Positions 1 through 5,647 of a DNA stretch of 6,636 nt are shown piece after piece. Location of the stretch: NCBI GenBank assembly GCA_029259285.1, contig JAPDJB010000121.1:1-6636 (forward strand), given 5' to 3'. The stretch comes from Candidatus Bathyarchaeota archaeon (lineage in GTDB: Archaea > Thermoproteota > Bathyarchaeia > TCS64 > B23). Under the pieces are notes generated by a model, which worked only from the letters and a program-made list of their open reading frames with translations, was not told the origin of the DNA and did not search any database. Position 1 is the first letter of the stretch. Each line of letters begins with the position of its first letter. The position numbers and the translations under genes are program-made.

Positions 1-1
1 C

Positions 2-880
2 CTCGACAGGGTTGAGACGGCAATCATCGCAGCGGCTATGGAGACCATCGACCGTGTAGGCCCCTGCGAGGCGAAGGTTGAGATAGAGCGCATCCTCGAT
101 GTGAGGGAGGAGAAGCGGAGGCGCATCGTGGAGAGGGCTAAGGAGCTGATAAGGGAGTGGGTGGTGAAGGAGACCCAGGATTTGGAGAAGCTGTTGGAGG
201 AGGTGGCGAAGGAGGATCGCGTCGCCCAGCCCATCCAGTATGGCCCTGAACGCCTAACGGCCTCACCTGATATAGCGAAGAGTAGGGAGATCATCATCGT
301 CGAGGGGCGGGCGGATGTCATAAACATGCTCCGCAGCGGCTACGGCGGCGTCATAGCCCTAGAGGGAGTGAAGGTTCCCAAGACCATCATAGAGCTGACG
401 AGGTCTAAGGTGACGACGGCCTTCCTCGACGGCGATAGGGGTGGAGACCTCATATTGAAGGAGCTTCTACAGGTTGCCAGGCCAACCTACGTCGCCAGGG
501 CGCCACGGGGGAAGGGAGTCGAGGATTTGACGCCGGAGGAGATCAAGGAGGCCCTCGCCAACAGGATGCCTGTGGAGGAGATCATACTGCTGGAGAGGGT
601 TTCTGACATCGCTAAGGGACTTAGGGGAACCCTAGAGGCGGTGCTGCTCTCAAGGGATGGGGGAGAAGTCATGAGGGTGCCGGTGAGTGAGCTGGTGGAG
701 AAGCTTAAGGATGCGGAGGGCGTCTACGCAGTCGTCTTCGACGGCATCATCACAGGCCGACTGCTGGAGGTGGCGAGGGAGAAGGGAGTCGGGATGCTCA
801 TCGCAGAGCGGGTTGCGGAGGGGGTTGAGCCGCCGGAGGAGATTAGGGTTAGAACCTTCAAATCCCTCGGCCTAGTCTAA
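2..880 (+). CDS. dnaG: Archaeal DnaG-type primase / exosome-associated TOPRIM protein, 5'-truncated by window edge
   Basis: The frame is open from base 2 to the stop at 878-880, giving 292 codons with no true start in the window. The ATG at 38 is internal, because the residues before it (LDRVETAIIAAA) continue the conserved archaeal DnaG sequence. Family members are usually over 400 residues, so roughly the N-terminal third is missing. Counting from codon 1 at base 2, a conserved block (ETIDRVGPCEAK) is followed by a basic helix, then the TOPRIM domain at about residues 95-190. Its catalytic glutamate is in EGRAD (302-316) and its acidic pair is in DGDRGG (428-445). The C-terminal part (VYAVVFDGIITGRLL) also matches the archaeal family. 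Such proteins make short RNA primers in vitro and associate with the archaeal exosome, where they favour poly(A) binding; which role dominates cannot be read here. The 3' end overlaps the convergent downstream gene by 9 bases. Family assignment is very secure. Confidence 0.96.
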   Translation, partial: LDRVETAIIAAAMETIDRVGPCEAKVEIERILDVREEKRRRIVERAKELIREWVVKETQDLEKLLEEVAKEDRVAQPIQYGPERLTASPDIAKSREIIIVEGRADVINMLRSGYGGVIALEGVKVPKTIIELTRSKVTTAFLDGDRGGDLILKELLQVARPTYVARAPRGKGVEDLTPEEIKEALANRMPVEEIILLERVSDIAKGLRGTLEAVLLSRDGGEVMRVPVSELVEKLKDAEGVYAVVFDGIITGRLLEVAREKGVGMLIAERVAEGVEPPEEIRVRTFKSLGLV

Positions 881-1549
881 CTCCCTAAGCCGACGTCTCA
901 TCGCGGGCTTCAGCCTCAAAAGCTCCTCCAAGACCTCTCCGAAGCTCTCATCGGGGGAGAGAGGCCTCTTCACATAGACCCCCGTCCGCCCTATCTCCCG
1001 TCTACGGGTTAAAGTCCTCACCCTGTCGAGAACCGTTGAGACGCTTACTCCCAGCAGCCTGGCGACATAGCCCTCCCGACCTATGATAGAGGTCTCCCTA
1101 TGCCCAAACTCCGTCGGCTCTATGAGCATCAGCCGCTTATCAACCCCTGGAACCCTGAGACCTCTGCGTAGCTCCTCGTAGGTGATGGAGCCTGCGAATC
1201 GATAGAACTCCCTTTCAACCGGCCTCATGGGCATAAGCGGAAAGGAGTAGCAGCGCCTCTCATCGATGTAGATGTATCCCTTGGCGGCGTAGCTGGGCGT
1301 AGCCTGAATGATCTCCCTCGACTCCACCGTGTAGCCAGCTCCCTCTATGAGGGCTTCGAGGATGCTCGGCGCAGGTGGGCTGGGTATGAATATGTCGATG
1401 TCACTCGTCGATGATACATCGCCCCTCGCTATGCTGCCATAGACCACTCCCCCTATATGCCTCTCGGCGAGGGGCCTCATCATCTCTAGGGCCTCACCCC
1501 TCAGGGCCTTCAGGAGACTCCACCGCTCCCCGTCGTAGAGAACCTCCAT
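872..1549 (-). CDS. Nucleotidyltransferase-fold protein with C-terminal helix-turn-helix-like region
   Basis: The 225-residue protein has the Pol-beta-type nucleotidyltransferase signature: GSIARGD at residues 38-44, followed by SDIDIFI with acidic residues D50 and D52. The middle holds conserved-looking blocks, REFYRFAGS near residue 115 and VPGVDKRLMLIEPT near 135. Residues about 160-180 (VARLLGVSVSTVLDRVRTL) look like a helix-turn-helix, followed by a basic tail. I did not find an obvious third catalytic carboxylate, so transfer activity is not assured. It resembles a conserved archaeal 'predicted nucleotidyltransferase' group (COG2413 from memory); substrate unknown. An ATG at 1549 with GAGG just upstream is preferred. 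A TTG at 1558 would add three residues. It is convergent with dnaG (9-base overlap, no terminator visible) and divergent from the membrane protease with a shared palindromic spacer, so it could regulate its own region. That last point is inference. Confidence 0.82.
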   Translation of the reverse strand: MEVLYDGERWSLLKALRGEALEMMRPLAERHIGGVVYGSIARGDVSSTSDIDIFIPSPPAPSILEALIEGAGYTVESREIIQATPSYAAKGYIYIDERRCYSFPLMPMRPVEREFYRFAGSITYEELRRGLRVPGVDKRLMLIEPTEFGHRETSIIGREGYVARLLGVSVSTVLDRVRTLTRRREIGRTGVYVKRPLSPDESFGEVLEELLRLKPAMRRRLRELD

Positions 1550-1558
1550 AAACCTCAA

Positions 1559-1600
1559 ACCCTTATATGATGTGGAGTTTTAATACTCCACCTAGCGAGA
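1559..1600. promoter_or_regulatory. Divergent intergenic promoter region with interlocked TATA-like boxes
   Basis: This spacer must hold the promoters of both flanking genes. For the plus-strand protease, TTATAT at 1563-1568 lies about 26 bases before 1592, which predicts a near-leaderless transcript for the TTG start at 1601. For the minus-strand gene, the reverse complement reads TATTAAAA over 1578-1585. This predicts a transcript start near 1555, just before the ATG at 1549. Each box lies on the side nearer the other gene, so the two promoters overlap and simultaneous occupancy looks unlikely. Box positions are read by eye from the usual archaeal spacing and are inferred. Confidence 0.55.
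1572..1591. repeat. 20-bp near-perfect inverted repeat, candidate operator
   Basis: GTGGAGT (1572-1578) and ACTCCAC (1585-1591) are exact reverse complements around the six-base centre TTTAAT, whose inner four bases (TTAA) are also palindromic. Only the pair 1579/1584 breaks symmetry. It covers the likely TATA box of the minus-strand gene and lies at or just upstream of the likely transcript start of the protease. This is a typical position for a dimeric repressor site controlling both genes. A hairpin in a leader RNA is an alternative, but predicted transcripts start too late to contain both arms. Confidence 0.6.
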
Positions 1601-2440
1601 TTGTTGACCCAACCCCTCTTAGGCCTATTGATCCTCGCCGCAGCCTGGACGGCCTTCTACGCAGCCTCAAAGCTCTTAAACCTGGAGAGACACGGCGTCG
1701 AGGTTCACCCCCTCTACGCCCTCTACAGGTCTAAGAGGCTGAATGGATTCATGGAGCGTGTGGCGCTTAGAACCCCAAGGCTTTGGAGGGTTCTGGGCAA
1801 CATGGGGGTGGTAACCTCTCCAGGACTCGCCATCTACATCTCCTATCTACTATTGATGAATCTCCAGAGATTCTTCTACGTCCCCGAGAAGGCCTCGCCG
1901 GTTGTCCCCATAATTCCAGGCGTCACGGTGAGGTTTCAAAGCCTACCCTGGTTCCTCATCGCAGCGGGCATCATCATTCTCGTCCACGAGCTATCCCATG
2001 GAATCCAATGCATCCTCGAGGGCATACCCATAAAATCCTCAGCTCTAGTCTTCGCCGTCATCACCATCGGGGGAGCCGTTGAGCCTGATGAGGAGGCCCT
2101 CGAGTCGACGGGCGGCATCTCCCAGATGAGGGTCTATGCGGCAGGCTCCTTCTCAAACCTGGTCATCGGCCTCGCAGCCCTCACCCTACTCATAATCTAT
2201 GCCAGGACTATGCCGCCTCCACTACTATACTTACTCAACTGGACATACTTTCTCTCACTGAACGTGGCGATGGTGAATATGCTGCCGATAAAGCCGCTCG
2301 ATGGATGGAGGATGCTGAAGATCATAACCGACGCAAAGGGGCTGCCCATAATAGAGAAGGTGGCCACCGGAGGCTTCCTACTTCTAGTCGCATTAAACCT
2401 AGGCCTCAGCCTACTAAGATTCGGCCTCATACCCCTCTAA
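1601..2440 (+). CDS. Site-2-type membrane zinc metalloprotease (M50 family), no PDZ domain
   Basis: A 279-residue multi-spanning membrane protein. Hydrophobic segments fall near residues 4-24, 73-88, 116-135, 147-160, 177-200, 207-228 and 255-273. The zinc motif HELSH (H129, E130, H133) sits within the third. The second motif, NMLPIKPLDG (226-235), supplies D234 as the third zinc ligand. AGSFSN (181-186) matches the conserved A-G-x-x-x-N turn of the family. Members cut transmembrane substrates inside the membrane, often releasing transcription factors or clearing anchored peptides; the substrate here is unknown. The protein lacks a PDZ insertion: only a short loop (about 201-207) separates the membrane segments where related proteins often carry about 90 residues. 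The start is a TTG, with another TTG following directly. The frame upstream reaches a stop at 1568 with no ATG or GTG, so a TTG start is required. No clear Shine-Dalgarno is seen. Confidence 0.9.
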   Translation: MLTQPLLGLLILAAAWTAFYAASKLLNLERHGVEVHPLYALYRSKRLNGFMERVALRTPRLWRVLGNMGVVTSPGLAIYISYLLLMNLQRFFYVPEKASPVVPIIPGVTVRFQSLPWFLIAAGIIILVHELSHGIQCILEGIPIKSSALVFAVITIGGAVEPDEEALESTGGISQMRVYAAGSFSNLVIGLAALTLLIIYARTMPPPLLYLLNWTYFLSLNVAMVNMLPIKPLDGWRMLKIITDAKGLPIIEKVATGGFLLLVALNLGLSLLRFGLIPL

Positions 2441-2449
2441 ATACGCAAC

Positions 2450-2480
2450 GCATTTAACCGACGCCTCGAAAGAGATACAT
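2450..2480 (+). promoter_or_regulatory. Promoter of the SRP RNA gene
   Basis: ATTTAA at 2452-2457 is a TATA-like box in an otherwise GC-rich gap. Its centre is about 26-27 bases before 2481, the position where the terminal helix of the SRP RNA begins. That is the canonical archaeal TATA-to-start distance. A less GC-rich stretch (2440-2451) precedes it and could serve as the TFB recognition element, though the match is loose. Confidence 0.65.
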
Positions 2481-2806
2481 GCGGCGGCAGGGAGGGCCTG
2501 GGGAGCTAGCCCTTCCCCACACCTCAAACGGGCTCTACGGAGGGGGCCAGTAACCCCGAGGGGTGGTGGGGGAAGAGCCGGATGGTAAGCTGCTTAGACC
2601 CCCGTTGAGGCCTCGACCCACGGGGCCGGCGGAGGGTCGTCGAGCCTCCGTAGGGAGGCCACGTGACCCCAGCCAGGTGAACCTGGCCAGGCCCGGGAGG
2701 GAGCAACCTAAGCCTGGACGTTCGGCGCTCGTGGAGAATCGGGGTTGAGGGGGGATGGCGGGACTGCCGTCCGGCCGCCCCTGCTCCCTCGGGGGGCTGC
2801 CGCCGC
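2481..2806 (+). ncRNA. Signal recognition particle RNA (archaeal 7S RNA)
   Basis: About 326 nt, the usual size for archaeal SRP RNA, and about two thirds or more GC. The ends are fixed by a perfect 10-bp terminal helix, GCGGCGGCAG (2481-2490) with CTGCCGCCGC (2797-2806). This is helix 1, which is typical of archaea. The diagnostic S-domain helix 8 spans about 2673-2717. It has an outer stem CCAGG/CCTGG, the near-universal GTGAACC and CCAGG strands, a CCC-GGGA-GGG apical stem with a GNRA-type tetraloop (2695-2698), and the AGCAA internal-loop strand (2703-2707), as recognised by SRP54. A GAGGC/GCCTC-based hairpin at about 2607-2648 is the likely helix 6 (SRP19 site). The 5' 100 nt form GC-rich hairpins expected of the Alu domain, including AGTAACC (2549-2555), which may correspond to the U-turn motif, though I could not fold this part with certainty. 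The RNA scaffolds co-translational targeting of membrane and secreted proteins. No protein-coding gene lies in this stretch. Confidence 0.95.
2673..2717 (+). other. SRP RNA helix 8 (SRP54-binding core)
   Basis: Within the SRP RNA, this is the universally conserved element. The outer pairs are 2673-2677 with 2713-2717. The apical stem is 2692-2694 with 2699-2701, closed by the tetraloop GGGA. The strand AGCAA follows, matching AGCAG of bacterial and eukaryotic SRP RNAs. This motif is the strongest single reason for the SRP call. Confidence 0.9.
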
Positions 2807-2831
2807 ACGGGGTTGAGACGCCTTGTCGGGG

Positions 2832-4067
2832 ATGGTCGACCTCTTCTTCGAGGAGTTCTATGAGGAGCTTGAGAGGGCTGTTGAGGGGTTGAGGGGGAGG
2901 GGGGAGGCGAGGCCCCTGCCAGCCGTCGTCAGGATGCTGCGGAGGCGTTGGCGGAGCTATATGCCCAGGCCGAGGGGGGATGACGGCGTCGTCGTAGCCG
3001 TCGACGGAGGTGTTCAATCCTCCACCTTCGCCTATGGAGGCTTCACAGCCGTGGGTAGAGCCTGCGCCCTCATCTACAGCGGAGGGGAGAGCAGCATCGT
3101 TAAACGGGTGAAGCTCTACATAGGCGAGGCCTACGATGAGGCTGAGAGGGAGGGCATAACCAGATATGTCAGGATGATCGCCGAGTACTCCGCAGCCTAT
3201 GAGGCCGCTGGCAGAGTTCTAGAGATGGGGGGTAAACCCCTACTATTGATGGATGGATCCCTGAGGCCGATGGGGATACCTAGGCGGCCAAGCGAGTATC
3301 TACACCATCCAGATCTGATAGCTGAGCTTCTGAACGCAATAGCCTCGCTCCACTCCCTATCAGCTAAGACGGGTTTCCCCCTAGCGGCGATAGCTAAGGA
3401 CTCGACCGCCCTCAACCTCCACATCGCCCTATTGAGGGAGGTCGCGGAGGCCCGCGGCCTCAGAGACCTATTAAGAGAGTTGGAGGCGGCGACACCTCAG
3501 AGGCTTCAGCAACTATTCAGAAGGCTTAGAGCCGAGGGGGGAGACCTAGCTGGAAGCCTCCTCTGCGACACCGCCCTGGTTAGGGAGTCAACCACCGGAG
3601 AGGGCTACACAACCCCGCTGCTCCTCACCCCACCCCAGCAGTGGAGGACGCCGCAGATACCCAGGGAGGCTGAGGGGGAGACGGCTAGGGAGGTGGAGGA
3701 GGCCATTAGGGGCATCCTCTCACAGCCTGGAGTTGCCTCCATCGTCTTCAGACCCCAGCCGGAGTCCAGACCCCTCAGAGTCGACTTCCTATCAACCCTC
3801 ATCGGCTACTACGAGCCTTGGGGGAGCTATGAAATCGATAGATTCATCGGGGATGAGAGGCCCCTAAACGAGCTGGAAGGACTCCTAGACCGGTTGGCCT
3901 ACTGGTTCTGTAATGAGGTTGAGTATAATATACCCCTCTATCAGGCTGATCTAATCGCCAGGTTTGATAGGGGCCTCTACGAATCCCGTTATGAACCCCT
4001 CATAGTCAAGCGTTTAGAGGAGGCTGGTCTAAATCTCATAAGCAGGAGGAGGGTGCTGAGGCTTTGA
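2832..4067 (+). CDS. nurA: NurA nuclease, partner of HerA
   Basis: A 411-residue NurA protein with an RNase H-like nuclease core. The hallmark VAVDGG places the first catalytic aspartate at D58. LLLMDGS gives a second at D141. A glutamate in AEYSAAYEA (about 118) is a candidate third metal ligand. AIAKDS (187-192) is a further conserved block, and YNIPLYQAD (365-373) is the C-terminal active-site segment. NurA acts as a dimer docked on the HerA hexamer, degrading DNA to leave 3' single strands for recombination. The ATG at 2832 is preferred; a TTG at 2823 would add three residues, and a stop at 2814 closes the frame upstream. Neither start has a convincing Shine-Dalgarno. Its stop overlaps the herA start by four bases. 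The gene begins only about 16-25 bases after the SRP RNA, without a visible promoter of its own. The assignment is secure from motifs and context. Confidence 0.94.
   Translation: MVDLFFEEFYEELERAVEGLRGRGEARPLPAVVRMLRRRWRSYMPRPRGDDGVVVAVDGGVQSSTFAYGGFTAVGRACALIYSGGESSIVKRVKLYIGEAYDEAEREGITRYVRMIAEYSAAYEAAGRVLEMGGKPLLLMDGSLRPMGIPRRPSEYLHHPDLIAELLNAIASLHSLSAKTGFPLAAIAKDSTALNLHIALLREVAEARGLRDLLRELEAATPQRLQQLFRRLRAEGGDLAGSLLCDTALVRESTTGEGYTTPLLLTPPQQWRTPQIPREAEGETAREVEEAIRGILSQPGVASIVFRPQPESRPLRVDFLSTLIGYYEPWGSYEIDRFIGDERPLNELEGLLDRLAYWFCNEVEYNIPLYQADLIARFDRGLYESRYEPLIVKRLEEAGLNLISRRRVLRL
4044..4053 (+). promoter_or_regulatory. Ribosome binding site for herA, within nurA
   Basis: AGGAGGAGGG lies inside the end of nurA and ends 10 bases before the TTG at 4064. 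It supports that non-ATG start and translational coupling of the two genes through the TTGA overlap (4064-4067). The same bases encode arginine residues near the NurA C-terminus, so the purine run has two roles. Confidence 0.6.
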
Positions 4068-5635
4068 GGGAGTATGGCTACGTCATCGGCCAGGCAGACC
4101 CGACGCACTTCGACTTCAACATCTCAGACCCAGATTACAGGCCTGTGAACTATGAATACGTGGAGCTGGAGGTGGAGGATCAACAGCCAGACGGCTCCCG
4201 ACGTAGGGTGAGGGTGCTGGGACAGGTGAAACGCCTAATCTCCAGCCACCCCTTCTACGATAGGAGGACAACCCCTGGAGCAGCCTATAAACAACGAGAG
4301 CTGGGCGTCACGCCGGATCTGCTGCAGATATACGCCACGGCGAAGGTTCTAGGATACATCCACGACGCCGAGGGGCGGAGAGAGATACGCAGACCAAGAT
4401 CCCCACCGATGCCTGGGACACCCGTCTACAGAGCCTCAGACGAGCTGCTCAGAGAGTTCTTCAACCTCCCAGAGGGGGAGATACCGCTGAGGGTTGGACA
4501 TCTACTGCATAGGGAGAACATCATAGTCCCCATCTCAGGGAGGGAACTCCATAGGCATATGGCCATATTGGCGATGACTCGATATGGGAAGAGCTACTTC
4601 GCTGGGCGCATCATGGAGGAGCTTCTGAGACGGGGCGCCTCCATACTGGCGATAGACGTCCACGGCGACTACGCCGAGATGGTCTTGAAGCCTGATGGGA
4701 GGCTCCATGAATTCTTCCATGATAAGGTCACGGTCTATAGGCCGGAGGCTGCTGAGCGCTTCGAGGCGCCCCATGCGAAGACCCTGAGGCTCAGCGCCTC
4801 CTCCATAGGCTTCAGGGAGCTATGCGCCCTAACCCGTATAGAGGGGCCTCGACAGAGATTCCTCCTGAGGAGAATACTAGAGGAGCTGAGGAGGGGGAAT
4901 CCCCAATACACGCTGGACGACATCCTAGATAGATTGGAGCGTGAGATGGAGGGGGCGAGGGGGACGGCGGAGGAGCGTATAGAGGGCATCATCGAGAGGC
5001 TTGAAGACCTTAAACGTGAGGGAATATTCACCTACGGCGACATCGACGTCAAGGCCTTCTTCAAGCCTCGACACCTCTCAGACATCTATCTCAGCGGCCT
5101 ACCCGACTATGTTCAGGATGTCCTCGTAGGCGTCATACTGCGAAGGGTCTTCGAGGCCAAGTATCGACGCCAACCCTGGGCGAGGCATCCCCTCTTCATC
5201 TTCATCGAGGAGGCACACAGATTCGCGGCTCCCCCAGATAGGGGTGTAAGGTTCAGTAGGGACATCATCGCAAGGATAGCGGCTGAGGGATCGAAGTTCG
5301 GCCTCTTCTTAACGGTCATAAGTCAAAGGCCCAGGAGACTTGACCCAGACATCCTAAGCAACTGTGGAAACCTTGCCATATTCAGGGTCATAAACCCACA
5401 GGATCAGAGAACCATACAGGCGGCGAGTGAATCCTTCTCCGAAGACCTATTGGAAGACCTACCAGCCCTCGAGCAGGGGGAGGCAGTCCTCATAGGCCCC
5501 TTCGTCCCAATACCCGTGATGATTAAGACGATGAGGCGTGAAACAAGACATGGAGGGCGAACCCCAGACGTATACGGCCTCCTCCAGGAGGCCCTAAGGG
5601 AGGCGGAGGAGGAAGAGGATGAGGCCCTATATTAG
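4064..5635 (+). CDS. herA: HerA hexameric DNA translocase/helicase (FtsK-HerA ATPase)
   Basis: A 523-residue ATPase, close to the usual archaeal HerA length. The N-terminal HAS-barrel is at about residues 4-100 (GYVIGQ start, VRVLGQVKRL strand) and is the NurA-docking region in known complexes. The P-loop is AMTRYGKSY (170-178), with K176 and S177 as nucleotide-binding residues. IDVHGDY (about 193-199) is the typical strand following it. A helical insertion with many charged residues lies near 250-320. Walker B is LFIFIEEAH (377-385), with the catalytic glutamate in E382-E383. VISQRP (418-423) and IFRVINPQDQ (439-448) match the sensor and arginine-finger region. The C-terminus is acidic (EEEEDEALY). 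The TTG start overlaps the nurA stop. No nearby upstream start exists, and the HAS-barrel begins within a few residues, so TTG is well supported. HerA translocates on double-stranded DNA and drives NurA for end resection. The P-loop is slightly atypical (arginine-tyrosine before GKS). Confidence 0.95.
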   Translation: MREYGYVIGQADPTHFDFNISDPDYRPVNYEYVELEVEDQQPDGSRRRVRVLGQVKRLISSHPFYDRRTTPGAAYKQRELGVTPDLLQIYATAKVLGYIHDAEGRREIRRPRSPPMPGTPVYRASDELLREFFNLPEGEIPLRVGHLLHRENIIVPISGRELHRHMAILAMTRYGKSYFAGRIMEELLRRGASILAIDVHGDYAEMVLKPDGRLHEFFHDKVTVYRPEAAERFEAPHAKTLRLSASSIGFRELCALTRIEGPRQRFLLRRILEELRRGNPQYTLDDILDRLEREMEGARGTAEERIEGIIERLEDLKREGIFTYGDIDVKAFFKPRHLSDIYLSGLPDYVQDVLVGVILRRVFEAKYRRQPWARHPLFIFIEEAHRFAAPPDRGVRFSRDIIARIAAEGSKFGLFLTVISQRPRRLDPDILSNCGNLAIFRVINPQDQRTIQAASESFSEDLLEDLPALEQGEAVLIGPFVPIPVMIKTMRRETRHGGRTPDVYGLLQEALREAEEEEDEALY

Positions 5636-5647
5636 GGGGCGGAGAAC
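5636..5647 (+). promoter_or_regulatory. Ribosome binding site for mre11
   Basis: The 12 bases between the herA stop and the mre11 ATG are GGGGCGGAGAAC. GGAG (5641-5644) sits three bases before the ATG, with a G-rich run ahead of it. There is no room for a promoter, so mre11 is expected to be on the nurA-herA transcript. Confidence 0.6.

Noticed and set aside
487..875. Small open frames inside dnaG (487-672 minus, 687-875 plus)
   Set aside because: They lie within the conserved TOPRIM and C-terminal parts of dnaG and have compositions typical of shadow frames.
2757..2779. Hairpin GGAC-TGCC-GTCC with outer GGCG/CGCC as a possible terminator
   Set aside because: It lies inside the SRP RNA, upstream of the terminal helix, and is not followed by a T-run; it is more likely part of the RNA fold.
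2524..3017. Two minus-strand open frames (2524-2808 and 2535-3017) and a plus-strand one (2563-2748) across the intergenic region
   Set aside because: They are proline/arginine-rich, low-complexity translations of the GC-rich SRP RNA and the start of nurA. The RNA motifs and terminal helix explain the region.
4535..5319. Minus-strand open frames opposite herA (4535-4774, 4735-5031, 5113-5319)
   Set aside because: They are serine/arginine-rich shadows of a well-supported coding gene, with no domain or separate signals.
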